Origin: Oscillospiraceae bacterium
GTDB lineage: Bacteria; Bacillota; Clostridia; Oscillospirales; Oscillospiraceae
DNA: 64,000 bases
Reading direction: 5' to 3'
NCBI GenBank assembly: GCA_015067845.1
Contig: SVLT01000011.1
Coordinates: 1 to 64,000 of the forward strand
A program made the translations under genes and the position numbers. The notes under the pieces are model-generated. The model had not been told where the DNA came from. It made no database searches and saw only the letters and a list, made by a program, of their open reading frames with translations. The first letter of the stretch is position 1. Each line of letters begins with the position of its first letter. Positions 1-9,445 of the stretch are shown piece after piece.

Positions 1-2068
1 TACCGTCGGCAACACAGGTAGCCTCAACAGCTTCCACAGCAATAACATTGTGTGCTGCATCGGGGTTGGTGATCTCATAGCAGATCATGCAGACGGGATC
101 GCAGGGATAGTAGTACTGGTGACCGGCCTCGCGGGTCTCGCCACAGTTGTTGCAATCAGCATCGCAATCATTGTCGTAGGCGTGGCCCAGTGCCTCAGTA
201 ACAACCGTCTCACGGCTGACTTCCTCGCCGCAGTATACGCAGTAAACAACGGACTCATAAGAACCGGGATTGACACAGTCGGCAGCCTTTTCGTTCTCTA
301 TAACAGTCTCGCCGACAGTATGATCGGTGGGTTCGATCACTTTGATGACGCGGTTGCCGCAGACGGTGCACTTGCCGGTCAGGGTAGTGCCCTCGGGGCA
401 GGTAGCGCTGCTGTCGTATTCTTCTACCACAGGCTCATCGCAGGCGCAGTCAGCCCAGCCGGTAGCGCCGTCCACGAACAGGGAAGCGTTGCTGGTCTTT
501 GCCATCAGCTTAAAGGCCTTCAGACCGAAATCGGGCTGGTTTGTGCCCGTAAAGACGAAGCTGTGCCATTCCGTACCGTTGAGCAGCAGCTTGATGTAGC
601 CGTTCTCGGTGTCGGTAGCACCCTTGACCTTCAGGGTAATGGTGTCGCCGTTGGCCAGAGCAGGGAAATTAGAAACGGAATTCTTCACGCTCTCACTGTA
701 GAAAGGTGCACCGGCATTCGCAGCAAGCAATGTGCTGCCAGAACCAACTGTCTTGCCGGGTTGCCAGACTTGCATATATTGGCCGCTGCCATATCCCTTG
801 GCACCAAAGCGGTTTTCCAGCTTCCAGGTGTTGCCGTCGGCATCCTTATACAGAAGCATCAGAATGACACCCTGACTACGGACACCATAGGTATAGGAAG
901 TGTCATAAGTAAAATCGGAGAAGGTTACGGAATAGGTGACCTCACGGGAGCCGTAAGGCACAGCCGCGCCGTCCACCATAACATCCGCATAGCGGTCGAA
1001 GCTGAAGTAGCGCTCAGGCACATCGGTGCTGAGCGTAGTGCCGTCGCCGCCGATCCAGCCTTCCTTGGCGTTCACATCATAGGTCAGAACGCCAACCTTC
1101 TGATTGGACAGGCAGGCATTTTCGTCGATCAGCTCCATACCCACGAGGGCGGGAATGGTGCCGGAATTGATGGTCTGACCGCAGTTGGTACACTCGGTAT
1201 GCCAGCTGCCCTCCACGCCGAGACCGGGCTGAGCATCAATAATCTGCTCACCCTCCACATGGTTTGTACATTGGCTCCAGCCGGTAGCGCCGTCCACTGC
1301 CAGGGAGATGTTGCTGATTTTGGCCATCAGATTCATGGATTTCAGACCAAACTGCGGCAGGGTTGTGCCGGTATAGACGAAGCTATGCTTCTCTTCACCG
1401 TTGAGCAGCAGCTTGATATAGCCGTTCTCGGTGTCGGTGGCGCACTTGACTTTCATGGAAATGGTGTCGCCGCTGGCCAAAGCGGGGAAATTGGCAATGG
1501 AATTCTTCACGCTCTCGCTGTAGAAAGGAGCGCCGGCATTCGCAGCAAGCAATGTGCTGCCGGTGCTGCCGATCTGCATATAGTGGCCGCTGCCGTACTT
1601 CTGAGCGCCGAAGCGGTTGTACAGATTCCATTCCTTGCTGTCGCTGTCGGTATACTGCAGATGCAAGACGACGGCTTCTTGACGGACACCGTTGGGATAG
1701 GTGGTGCTGTTATAAGTAAAGTCGGAGAAGGTCACGGAATAAGTGATCTCCCGGGAGGTCAGGGCTACTTCCTCGCCGTCCACAATAACATCACCAAAGG
1801 TGTTGTAAGTAAAAAATGCAGACTTCTGGGCAGTGCTGGCAGTGGTGCCATTGCCGCCGATCCAACCGGTCTTCTTGTCCACATCATAAGAAAGGACACC
1901 TGTTACGCCGGTAAAGGACGCAGAGTTCATCAAATCCACTCCGCTTGCAGCGGTTTCCTCCGCAGCGACGCGCTGCAGAAGCCCGGCACCAGCAAAGAGG
2001 TTGATGCACAAAGCACAAACCATCAGCAGGGCCAGTATTCTCTTTGTGTAGTGATTGACTGTACGCAT
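1..2068 (-). CDS. Secreted repeat protein with Cys-pair modules (3' end cut by window edge)
   Basis: The frame opens at an ATG with AGGAGG eight bases upstream and stays open to the window edge, giving at least 689 residues. The N-terminus (MRTVNHYTKR, then a hydrophobic stretch ending near AGAGLLQRVA) is a signal peptide, so the protein is exported. Two homologous modules of about 215 residues follow, each with an IGGxGTT motif, a VTFSDFTY strand, an NRFGAxxYGSG segment and a GYIKLLLNGxExHSFV strand; they resemble beta-sandwich lectin/LamG-like domains. Between them is a CTNCG pair, and the C-terminal part is rich in spaced CxxC and GH(A/Q)Y motifs like the zinc-ribbon-type tails of clostridial surface proteins. 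The same tail style occurs in the 2074-aa giant at the other end of the window. Ligand and anchoring are unknown; a cell-surface or biofilm role is inference. Confidence 0.75.
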   Translation of the reverse strand, partial: MRTVNHYTKRILALLMVCALCINLFAGAGLLQRVAAEETAASGVDLMNSASFTGVTGVLSYDVDKKTGWIGGNGTTASTAQKSAFFTYNTFGDVIVDGEEVALTSREITYSVTFSDFTYNSTTYPNGVRQEAVVLHLQYTDSDSKEWNLYNRFGAQKYGSGHYMQIGSTGSTLLAANAGAPFYSESVKNSIANFPALASGDTISMKVKCATDTENGYIKLLLNGEEKHSFVYTGTTLPQFGLKSMNLMAKISNISLAVDGATGWSQCTNHVEGEQIIDAQPGLGVEGSWHTECTNCGQTINSGTIPALVGMELIDENACLSNQKVGVLTYDVNAKEGWIGGDGTTLSTDVPERYFSFDRYADVMVDGAAVPYGSREVTYSVTFSDFTYDTSYTYGVRSQGVILMLLYKDADGNTWKLENRFGAKGYGSGQYMQVWQPGKTVGSGSTLLAANAGAPFYSESVKNSVSNFPALANGDTITLKVKGATDTENGYIKLLLNGTEWHSFVFTGTNQPDFGLKAFKLMAKTSNASLFVDGATGWADCACDEPVVEEYDSSATCPEGTTLTGKCTVCGNRVIKVIEPTDHTVGETVIENEKAADCVNPGSYESVVYCVYCGEEVSRETVVTEALGHAYDNDCDADCNNCGETREAGHQYYYPCDPVCMICYEITNPDAAHNVIAVEAVEATCVADG

Positions 2069-2121
2069 AGACTTATCATCCTCCTAATTATTCTTGTACA
2101 TAATTTTGACTGTACAATAAA

Positions 2122-2150
2122 ATAGTAGCACTATTTTTGTGTATTTTGAA
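2122..2150 (-). promoter_or_regulatory. Possible promoter for the secreted repeat protein
   Basis: Read on the minus strand, TTCAAA and TACTAT are separated by 17 bases about 55 bases before the ATG. The match is weak, but this is the only reasonable candidate in an AT-rich leader. Confidence 0.3.
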
Positions 2151-2270
2151 TAGCAAAAACTACACCAAAACCACGCCAAACATTGCAGAAATTACAATAA
2201 CATAAAATGCTTTTCATTTAATTTTGCATTGGACGCAATCCGTAAACCGCCATTTTCACAGGTTGAGCTA

Positions 2271-2299
2271 TTGATTTTCCTCCGTAATCTCAGTATAAT
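2271..2299 (+). promoter_or_regulatory. Promoter of the GH31 gene
   Basis: TTGATT and TATAAT with a 17-base spacer. A strong AAGGAGGT ribosome site lies at 2329-2336, eight bases before the ATG. Confidence 0.65.
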
Positions 2300-2343
2300 T
2301 TGCATAGATCGTATCTTCCCTTCACTCCAAGGAGGTTGTCTAT

Positions 2344-4824
2344 ATGAAAAACAGAAAACGGTTTGCATATCCCACCCGACCCTTGGCTCTGCCGGCCAAT
2401 ATCATTGCCGGAGAACGCTATCGCTTCACTCTGCTGACCCCCTCGCTGATCCGCATGGAGTACCATGAGGCCGGTTTGTTCGAAGATCGGGCCAGTCAGA
2501 GTGTTTTTTTCAGAGATTTTCCCGAAACACCCCACACACAAACCTCTGCGGACGGCTGGCTTACCCTGGAAACCGAAAAGCTGATCCTGACCTACCGGGA
2601 AAATGAGAAATTTTCCCCTGAGACTCTGCGCATCCAATTAAAGGAGGAGCCTGCTTCCTGCTGGAATTACGGAGAAGACTTTGAGGATCTGGGCGGCACC
2701 ACCAAAACTCTGGACAATGTGAACGGAAAAACACCTCTGGAACGGGGCGTTGTTTCCAGAAACGGCTTTTCCGTACTGGATGACAGTCATACCATGGTCC
2801 TGAATGAGGACGGCTGGGTGGAAGTCCGAAACGGAGGGGTGGATGTCTATTTCTGGGGCTACGGATTGCGTTATAAGGACGCTGTAAAGGATCTGTACCG
2901 CCTGACCGGTATTCCCCCGCTGCTCCCGGCCTATGCCCTCGGCAACTGGTGGAGCCGTTTTTATGCCTACACCCAGGAGGAGTATCAGGATCTGATCCTC
3001 AAATTTGAAGAAAAGCAGATCCCCTTCTCCGTCAGCGTTGTGGATATGGACTGGCACATCACCCAGATCCCCGAGGAATGTAAAAACGGGGAAGGCCGAC
3101 GCTTTGAAAACGGCTGGACGGGCTATACCTGGAACCGGGAGCTGTTCCCCGATTACAAGGGCTTCCTGAAATTTTTGAAGGAACACAAGCTGAGGACCTC
3201 TCTCAATCTCCATCCGGCACAGGGCGTCGGCTGCCACGAGGAAATGTACCGGGAAATGGCCCTTGCCTGCGGCATAGATCCGGATACCCGTCAGCGGGTG
3301 CGGCTGGATCTGCTGAACCCGGATTTCATGGAGCATTATTTCGACATTCTCCACCATCCCTACGAAAAAGACGGCGTGGACTTTTGGTGGATGGATTGGC
3401 AGCAGGGGCGGTCCTACTGGTGGATCCACGAGGAAAACACCGACGGGAAGCTTCAGGACGAGCGGGAGATCCTGGATCCCCTGTGGCTTTTAAATCATCT
3501 GCATATTCTGGATATTTCCCGTAACGGCAAGCGCCCCATGTTCTTCTCCCGTTACAGCGGTCCCGGCTCTCAGCGGTATCCCGTAGGCTTCTCCGGTGAC
3601 ACCATCATTACCTGGGAATCCCTGGACTTCCAGCCCTATTTCACCGCCACCGCCTCCAATATCGGCTATGGCTGGTGGAGCCACGACATCGGCGGTCACA
3701 TGGCCGGCTATCGGGATGACGAGCTTTGCACCCGCTGGTTGCAATTGGGCGTGTTCTCCCCCATCAACCGCCTGCACAGCTGCAATATGGACTTTATCCG
3801 CAGAGAACCCTGGTGCTTTGAGCCCAGGACCGAGCAGATCATGGCCGATTGGCTCCGGCTGCGTCACCGGCTGTTCCCCTACCTTTACACCATGAATCAT
3901 CGAAGCCATACCCTTTTGGAGCCGTTGATTCAGCCCATGTATTATGGGTATCCCAAAAACAGCGGTGCATATGAGGCCAAAAACCAGTTCTTCTTCGGAA
4001 GCGAGCTGATGGTAGCACCCATCACCTCCCCCAACAATTCCATCTCCCGGATGGGCAGTACGGATGTCTGGCTGCCCCGGGGTCACTGGTTTGACTTTTT
4101 CACCGGACGGCGCTATGTGAGCAAGGCCGGCAGAACCATGACTGCTTGCAGAGAGATTGATCAATATCCCGTGTTTGCCAAGGCCGGTGCCATCGTTCCA
4201 CTGCAAGATTCCCATGCGTTGGAAGCCGGAAGCGATCTGGAGATTCGGATCTTCCCCGGAGCTAATAACACTTTTACCCTCTACGAGGATGCCGGAGACG
4301 GCAGCGAATATCAAAGCGGCGGCTTCGTGACTACGGAAATGTCCCTTACCTGGGGCAATGTACCGGTGTTTACTTTGAAGCCCGCCCAAGGACAGACCTC
4401 CCTCCTGCCCGAAAAGAGAAAGTACCGCTTAGTCATGCAAGGCTGGCATAAGGACATCCGGGTTGCACTTTTGGTGGATGGAACGCCAATATCTGCTCCC
4501 TGCCGGTTTGATCCTGCGCTGAATGCCCTTGTTTTGGAAGTAACAGCAGCTGTCGCATCTGAAATCCGGCTGCAGATCAGCGGACAGACACTCGTCACCG
4601 ACAACGGGGACGACATCAGCAGATGCACCCAGGTCCTTCAGCATGCTCACATTTCCATGGAGGCCAAGGACAAAACCATCGCCATTCTCAAGGATCGCAC
4701 TGTGTCCTTTGAACACACCCTTCGGTTTCTGTATTTCGCTCTTGCCACCGGCAGGGAGCATAAGGGAATCGTGGACGCCATTGTGGAACAGTTGACCCTT
4801 ACGGAAGAAACCCCTGCAAAATAA
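2344..4824 (+). CDS. Glycoside hydrolase family 31 (alpha-glucosidase/alpha-xylosidase type)
   Basis: An 826-residue retaining alpha-glycosidase without a signal peptide, so probably cytoplasmic and acting on imported oligosaccharides. An N-terminal beta-sandwich is followed by the (beta/alpha)8 domain. The catalytic nucleophile is Asp351 in WWMDWQQG and the acid/base is Asp419 in FSGDTIITW, both in the family's usual contexts; GGHMAGYRDDEL and the C-terminal beta domains complete the fold. Family members cleave terminal alpha-glucosyl or alpha-xylosyl residues; sequence alone does not settle which. A tail of about 100 residues after the core is longer than in minimal members. It converges on a GH106-like gene across a shared terminator, suggesting a small plant or mucin glycan-use locus. 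Confidence 0.93.
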   Translation: MKNRKRFAYPTRPLALPANIIAGERYRFTLLTPSLIRMEYHEAGLFEDRASQSVFFRDFPETPHTQTSADGWLTLETEKLILTYRENEKFSPETLRIQLKEEPASCWNYGEDFEDLGGTTKTLDNVNGKTPLERGVVSRNGFSVLDDSHTMVLNEDGWVEVRNGGVDVYFWGYGLRYKDAVKDLYRLTGIPPLLPAYALGNWWSRFYAYTQEEYQDLILKFEEKQIPFSVSVVDMDWHITQIPEECKNGEGRRFENGWTGYTWNRELFPDYKGFLKFLKEHKLRTSLNLHPAQGVGCHEEMYREMALACGIDPDTRQRVRLDLLNPDFMEHYFDILHHPYEKDGVDFWWMDWQQGRSYWWIHEENTDGKLQDEREILDPLWLLNHLHILDISRNGKRPMFFSRYSGPGSQRYPVGFSGDTIITWESLDFQPYFTATASNIGYGWWSHDIGGHMAGYRDDELCTRWLQLGVFSPINRLHSCNMDFIRREPWCFEPRTEQIMADWLRLRHRLFPYLYTMNHRSHTLLEPLIQPMYYGYPKNSGAYEAKNQFFFGSELMVAPITSPNNSISRMGSTDVWLPRGHWFDFFTGRRYVSKAGRTMTACREIDQYPVFAKAGAIVPLQDSHALEAGSDLEIRIFPGANNTFTLYEDAGDGSEYQSGGFVTTEMSLTWGNVPVFTLKPAQGQTSLLPEKRKYRLVMQGWHKDIRVALLVDGTPISAPCRFDPALNALVLEVTAAVASEIRLQISGQTLVTDNGDDISRCTQVLQHAHISMEAKDKTIAILKDRTVSFEHTLRFLYFALATGREHKGIVDAIVEQLTLTEETPAK

Positions 4825-4828
4825 AGAA

Positions 4829-4856
4829 CAGCCGCTGACCGGACGGTCAGCGGCTG
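4829..4856. terminator. Bidirectional terminator between the two glycosidases
   Basis: A perfect 12-bp stem (CAGCCGCTGACC) with a GGAC loop lies between the convergent stop codons, with A and T tracts on its two sides. Confidence 0.75.
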
Positions 4857-4912
4857 TTGAATTTATTGGATACTTTATCCTTGCCATTTCGGACCCACAG
4901 GATTCCATATGC

Positions 4913-7387
4913 TCACTTGCCAAAAACAAGCTTCACCGGGCCATAGAGGCCGCTATCCAAAGAATCCGGATGGAATTTCTGCTGAATGGGATAATAGACC
5001 GAAAGCTGCCAGGGCTTCCATTTATCGAAGGTTTTTGTATAGGCATGCTGATTGGCGACCGTGTTGCTGACCCGGATCTCCAAAGTATTCTCCTCCCGCA
5101 AAAGTCCTTCGGTAACAGAAAAACGGTACGGGTGCATCACCTTCACGCCCAGGCAGACGCCGTTTAGTACGCATTCGCAGGAATACCGCACATCTCCCAG
5201 CTCCAAAATTGCCCGGTCACGGAGCCGCTCCGCCGGAAGGGCAAAGCTTGCGGTATATTTTCCGCTTCCGGAAAAATCCCGGCCGGTCACTTCGGACCAG
5301 TCGCCCAAAGCAATGGGCACAGAGGGCTCGCTGATCTCATGCAGCTGGGGCGTCATATCTCCCAACACAAAACACTCCGTCCGGCTGAAACCAAAGCGTG
5401 CCAGATTCATGGAACATTCCGGGGAGAACGGCAGCTCCGTGGCCAGGATCTCCTCCGTCGTATAGATGGCACAGACCTCGCCGGAAGCCAGATCGATCCG
5501 TACTGTGTCCGCCTGAGCCGCCAGAGGCTCCATCTTTCCCTCCGTAATGTTGATCAGGTAGTTCCGCCCGGCAGGAATGCGGACGCAGAACTGCCCTGCT
5601 CGGTCATATTCGTTATACAGGCACAGCAGCTCTCCGCCTGTCAGCTTTCTGCGCATCACCCGGAGCATCGGCGCTTCTCCCACAACGGGGGACTCCACCC
5701 GGACTTCTTCCGCCGTGGCGCAGATCCTGCCGCCGCCGGACCGGAACCGGGCCAATACCGCTTCCGCTTCCGGGGAAAGGTACGCGCCTTCCGGAATCAG
5801 GATCTGCCGGTATTTTGCCTTTCCGTGGCAAATTACGCCCTCCTCCGCGCCGGTCGCGGACAGCAAAATATCCTCATCCACAATATCGAAATCCACATGG
5901 CGGTTTTCCAGCGCCCGGCCCTCCCGGTCAAAGCGCTCCGCCATTTCCTGACTGCGCACACGACCCCAGAAGTCCTGCACCGGGTAAAACAGCGCCGTAT
6001 CATACACCCGCTGACCCAGAGATGTGGTGTAGCTGAGGCGTTCCATGTAGGCATTGAATGTGGCAAGATCCCTGTGACAGGCCTGCTTTTCCGAGAAAAC
6101 AGGCAGCTCGCCGGTCATCATGTGACCTTTGCGCGTGTAGCTGAGCAGCATAATATTGAAGATGTTGATACCGCGGATGGCCTGATAGCCCAGGGTATAG
6201 CGCATTTCGTCGTAAGTAAGGCCGCTTCCGTAAACACCGAAGCTTTCGGTCATGGCATAATCCGCACCGATTTGGGCCGCGGCAGAGGATGCATATCTGG
6301 GGAAAAAGCCGTTGACCGAGGTTTGACACATCTCGCTGAGCTTCTGCTTTTCTCCCGGATGGATCTGCCGCCAGATCACATCGATACCGGGAATATCCAG
6401 ACAGCGCAGCGCCCGCATCAGATGATAGTTGCAGCCGGACATACAGCCGGTGGGCTCGTCATCCTTATCCATGTGGCCTGTGAAAAGCATGCCGTTTTCA
6501 TTCGCCCACTGCTTGCAGGGGAGCAGAAAATTCTCGCAGAACAGCTTACTGCACAGATTATACCACTGGCGCAGATGTTTTTCCGTCTCGCCGTCCGGTT
6601 CTGCCCGGCCGGCCAGCACAGGCAGCGCCGGCAAAATGGATTCCCCGTAGGTCTGCTCATACAACCCCACCATACTCGGATGAAACGGCACATCCGAGGG
6701 AGCTTTGGGCTCATCGGTAAACACCGCTGTCATATGCTTCCCAAAGAACGGTTCCAGATAGGGCTTGTACGCCTCATGGGTGATCCGCAGAAACTCCTTT
6801 GTTGCTTCCGCGAGCAGGATATCCGGATAATCCGGGATGCCCGGAGTAGCGAAAAAGTCTCTTTCGCTGATATATTCCGCCACGATCCCGTCCTCCGGGA
6901 ATACCGTTCCCTCCGGCAGAAGTGTTCCGTCCGGGCCGAAGGCCGCAACGACATTCTCGCTGCTTTTTTGGTAGGCCGCTCCCTTTTTGACCGCCACCTC
7001 TTTGCAGGCAAGGGACCGTCTGGCAAATTCGGGATGATCCAGCAAGACCTTGCCGCAGGCGCCGCCGGAGGGCCAGCCGCCCTCATCATAGAGCCAGCAC
7101 TGCATACCCATATCCCGGGCAGTTTCCATAGCAAATTGGTATTGGGCAAAATACGGGGGCGTTAAATAGTCCGGCTCCAGCTCCGTGGGCATGGTGGTGG
7201 GGCGGAAGGTCTTGGGCTCGGGGATGATGTAAAACGCCTTGATGCCCAATCTCTGCATTTCCTCCAGCTGCCGCACAGTCTCCTCCTGGGAGCATTTTCC
7301 GTTCCACACCCAGGAGTACACCGGAGCATGGCGGATATCGGGCTGCGCAAATTCTGACATTTGAAATTTATCGGATGTCGGATTCAT
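4913..7387 (-). CDS. GH106-like glycosyl hydrolase (alpha-L-rhamnosidase type)
   Basis: About 824 residues. The motif WLYDEGGWPSGGACGKVL near the N-terminus, the early APVYSWVWNG segment and the C-terminal galactose-binding-like beta sandwich (SGKYTASFALP, then ELGDVRYSCECVLNGVCLG) are typical of the GH106/rhamnosidase-like superfamily, whose classic members release alpha-L-rhamnose. There is no signal peptide, so it probably acts inside the cell. In-frame GTG and ATG codons lie slightly upstream, but AGAAGG is eight bases before the chosen ATG and too close to the others. Many relatives are uncharacterised, so rhamnose specificity is inference. Confidence 0.82.
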   Translation of the reverse strand: MNPTSDKFQMSEFAQPDIRHAPVYSWVWNGKCSQEETVRQLEEMQRLGIKAFYIIPEPKTFRPTTMPTELEPDYLTPPYFAQYQFAMETARDMGMQCWLYDEGGWPSGGACGKVLLDHPEFARRSLACKEVAVKKGAAYQKSSENVVAAFGPDGTLLPEGTVFPEDGIVAEYISERDFFATPGIPDYPDILLAEATKEFLRITHEAYKPYLEPFFGKHMTAVFTDEPKAPSDVPFHPSMVGLYEQTYGESILPALPVLAGRAEPDGETEKHLRQWYNLCSKLFCENFLLPCKQWANENGMLFTGHMDKDDEPTGCMSGCNYHLMRALRCLDIPGIDVIWRQIHPGEKQKLSEMCQTSVNGFFPRYASSAAAQIGADYAMTESFGVYGSGLTYDEMRYTLGYQAIRGINIFNIMLLSYTRKGHMMTGELPVFSEKQACHRDLATFNAYMERLSYTTSLGQRVYDTALFYPVQDFWGRVRSQEMAERFDREGRALENRHVDFDIVDEDILLSATGAEEGVICHGKAKYRQILIPEGAYLSPEAEAVLARFRSGGGRICATAEEVRVESPVVGEAPMLRVMRRKLTGGELLCLYNEYDRAGQFCVRIPAGRNYLINITEGKMEPLAAQADTVRIDLASGEVCAIYTTEEILATELPFSPECSMNLARFGFSRTECFVLGDMTPQLHEISEPSVPIALGDWSEVTGRDFSGSGKYTASFALPAERLRDRAILELGDVRYSCECVLNGVCLGVKVMHPYRFSVTEGLLREENTLEIRVSNTVANQHAYTKTFDKWKPWQLSVYYPIQQKFHPDSLDSGLYGPVKLVFGK

Positions 7388-7420
7388 AAACATCACCTTC
7401 TTCTGACAAAGATATATGTA

Positions 7421-7894
7421 TTACGCGAACAAAATTCCCAACAGCAGGCAGGTCTGGCCGATGGCGTTGATGATCTGGGCAGTCCAGTTGGATGCCGCGT
7501 CATCCCGGCGGAACTTGGCCTTGCGGTACCACACCATCACGCTCATCACCACCGCCCACAAGACCATGAAGATCACGCTGGGGAAAGAAGTGACTGCCGC
7601 CAGCACGCCGTTCCAGTCGATGGTCCCGAAACCGATGGCAAAGGAGATCAGCATCAGCAAAAAGCCGCCGGCCATCATGTAAATAAAGGGCTTATTCAGC
7701 CACCGCAGGTCCTTTTTCGCGATACCCAGCACCAGCTTCCACGCCACCTTGCAGCAGCCGCCCAGCACCGACAATATCGCTCCGATCATAAACAGCGGAG
7801 ATTGAAAACGGCTTGCAATGATGACCATGGAAACACCAAAGCTCAACACCGGAATCGCATCCACAAGAGCAAGACCAAGAGTAAATCCTTCCAT
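7421..7894 (-). CDS. Membrane protein of unknown function, paralog of the gene at 11711-12316
   Basis: A 157-residue protein with about four membrane segments. Its N-terminal half aligns by eye with the 201-residue protein about 4 kb away: ALVDAIPVL matches ALMDFIPVI, KVAWKLV matches KALWKLL, and hydrophobic spacing agrees. A strong GGAGGC ribosome site precedes the ATG, and the gene diverges from the UROD-family methyltransferase across a region holding a TetR-type palindrome. I do not recognise the family. Position suggests a transport, sensing or substrate-access role for the methyl-transfer locus, which is inference. Confidence 0.7.
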   Translation of the reverse strand: MEGFTLGLALVDAIPVLSFGVSMVIIASRFQSPLFMIGAILSVLGGCCKVAWKLVLGIAKKDLRWLNKPFIYMMAGGFLLMLISFAIGFGTIDWNGVLAAVTSFPSVIFMVLWAVVMSVMVWYRKAKFRRDDAASNWTAQIINAIGQTCLLLGILFA

Positions 7895-7960
7895 TTTGTA
7901 CGCCTCCTTGTTTGAATACGCCCATTATAACACCGTTGGGCGGAGAAATCCACAAAATAA

Positions 7961-8006
7961 TTGACATCAAAATTGAAAAATGCTATGCTTATACTGAACA
8001 TGTTCA
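7961..8006 (+). promoter_or_regulatory. Promoter and TetR-type operator of the methyltransferase operon
   Basis: TTGACA (7961-7966), a 17-base spacer and TATGCT (7984-7989) are followed at once by the perfect 12-bp palindrome TGAACATGTTCA (7995-8006). The palindrome overlaps the expected transcription start and lies just before the ribosome site. Almost the same palindrome lies at the TetR gene's own promoter (14632-14645), so this is very likely its operator. Confidence 0.75.
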
Positions 8007-8022
8007 TAAAGGAGCGATGTAC

Positions 8023-9195
8023 ATGAACAGCAAGGAAATGAAAGCAGCAAGAGTGCAGCTTTTCCGGGATGCGGCCAACTTCAAAAAGACGGATCGGATC
8101 CCCCATTTTGCCAATGTGGTCACCTGGAAGGTCTTTGATGCCGGGTACACTCTGGATCAGGCAATGACCAATTTCGACATTCTGGAAGAATCCGTGGTCA
8201 AATTCCTGGATCGCTATCCCGTAGACGGGCTGATGGATGTGGGCATCCGCAACCAGTTTACCGTTACTGAGGCCTTTGGCGACGGCGGCTATTACTATTA
8301 CGACGAAAATGTGGTGGGCATCCACGACCACGCCCACTGCACCGTGGAGACCTTGCAGCAGTATCTGGACGACCCGGCAAAATACGCCTGGGAAGTGATC
8401 CTGCCCAAGAAATACGGTGAAAGCTGGGATACCAAGGGTCTGTCCGTCTGGAAAAAGACCTGGGCCGAGTATATGCGCTACACCAAGTACATTCTGCACA
8501 TGGCCGGCATTACCGGCAAGAAGTACGGTCTGCCCAGCCTGTCCCCCAACAATCCCATGAGTGGTGCCATCGTTCTGGGCATTGAGGAGCTGTTTTCCAA
8601 TCTTTTGGGTATTCAGCAGCTTAGTGTTGCCATGCGGCGCAATCCTGATGAGATCGAGGCCTTTATTAACCGCTGGGATGCGGAGCGCATCACCCCTGCC
8701 ATTGAAAAGATCAAGAACGGCAAGGGCCCCAATTACAAGTATTGCTTCGACTCCTCCATTCTGATGCTGGCCCACAACGTGATGAACAAAAAGCAGTTTG
8801 AGCGTTTCTACTGGCCCCATTTGAAGGAGCTGCTGGATGCTTACGCTGAAAAGGGTATGAACATCCGCATCTTTACCGAGGGTTCGATCCTGCGCTTTGC
8901 GGAGTATTTCAAGGACTACCCCAAGGGCGTGCTGACCTTCCACATTGAACAGGACGATCCCTTCGCATTCCGGGAAGCTCTGCCCAATGTGTGCATCATG
9001 GGCGGTCTGACCACGGAGCTGCTGGCAAACGGCACGCCGGAAGAATGCGTTGCCTACACCAAGCGTCTGTGTGACGAGCTGGGTAAGGACGGCGGCTTTA
9101 TCCTCAGCGAGGGCAAGATGCTCAGCTACCGCAACGACGCCAACCGGGAAAACTACAAGGCTGTCTGCGATTTCGTAAGCAACTACAAGCTGTGA
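8023..9195 (+). CDS. Uroporphyrinogen-decarboxylase-family corrinoid methyltransferase (MT I type)
   Basis: A 390-residue UROD-fold protein of the branch that moves methyl groups from a substrate to a corrinoid protein, not the haem-pathway enzyme. Landmarks include RIPHFANVVTWKVF near the start, FTEGSILRFAEYF, PKGVLTFHIEQDDPF, CIMGGLTTELLANGTPEECV and GGFILSEGKMLSYRNDAN. These correspond to the conserved blocks of O-demethylase component I relatives. AAAGGAG is eight bases before the chosen ATG; another in-frame ATG six bases upstream is too close to it. It heads an operon with the pterin-binding methyltransferase and corrinoid protein. The methyl donor cannot be read from sequence; a methoxylated aromatic or another O- or N-methyl compound is inferred. 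Confidence 0.85.
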   Translation: MNSKEMKAARVQLFRDAANFKKTDRIPHFANVVTWKVFDAGYTLDQAMTNFDILEESVVKFLDRYPVDGLMDVGIRNQFTVTEAFGDGGYYYYDENVVGIHDHAHCTVETLQQYLDDPAKYAWEVILPKKYGESWDTKGLSVWKKTWAEYMRYTKYILHMAGITGKKYGLPSLSPNNPMSGAIVLGIEELFSNLLGIQQLSVAMRRNPDEIEAFINRWDAERITPAIEKIKNGKGPNYKYCFDSSILMLAHNVMNKKQFERFYWPHLKELLDAYAEKGMNIRIFTEGSILRFAEYFKDYPKGVLTFHIEQDDPFAFREALPNVCIMGGLTTELLANGTPEECVAYTKRLCDELGKDGGFILSEGKMLSYRNDANRENYKAVCDFVSNYKL

Positions 9196-9205
9196 GGTGC
9201 TGACT

Positions 9206-9334
9206 ATGAAAAATGAATTCAAGACATACCCCGAGGGCTATCAGAAGCTGATGAAAAAGCTGGTTCCCTGGTATTTCGGCCCCATGCGTGAGAAAATGAT
9301 GCGGCTGCTGCTGACCATCCTGACCGATGGCTGA
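9206..9334 (+). CDS. Short ORF (42 aa) in the methyl-transfer operon
   Basis: The frame starts ten bases after the upstream stop and encodes a basic peptide, MKNEFKTYPEGYQKL at the start and PWYFGPMREKMMRLLL near the end. The only Shine-Dalgarno-like sequence is GAGGTG, overlapping the preceding stop region. It could be a genuine small partner of the methyltransferase or the stub of a longer gene, since the next 110 bases carry no frame. I recognise no family. Confidence 0.45.
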   Translation: MKNEFKTYPEGYQKLMKKLVPWYFGPMREKMMRLLLTILTDG

Positions 9335-9445
9335 GCGGCGAGTCGCCACCGACAATTCGTGCACAGTGCGGCAGTAACCGGTACTCCTCCTGACTGTGCT
9401 CGGTAACGTTTTTGCATCAGTTTCACTACATAACAGGAGATTGCT

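Noticed and set aside
50-2125. Long open frame on the plus strand across the first 2 kb
   Set aside because: It is antisense to a protein with signal peptide, ribosome site and repeated domains. Its own product is a low-complexity Ala/Gly/Val/His chain with no family, as expected from reading the complement of a GC-rich gene.
8023-9195. Haem-pathway uroporphyrinogen decarboxylase (HemE)
   Set aside because: The C-terminal motifs and the corrinoid-protein neighbour match the methyltransferase branch, and no other haem genes are nearby.
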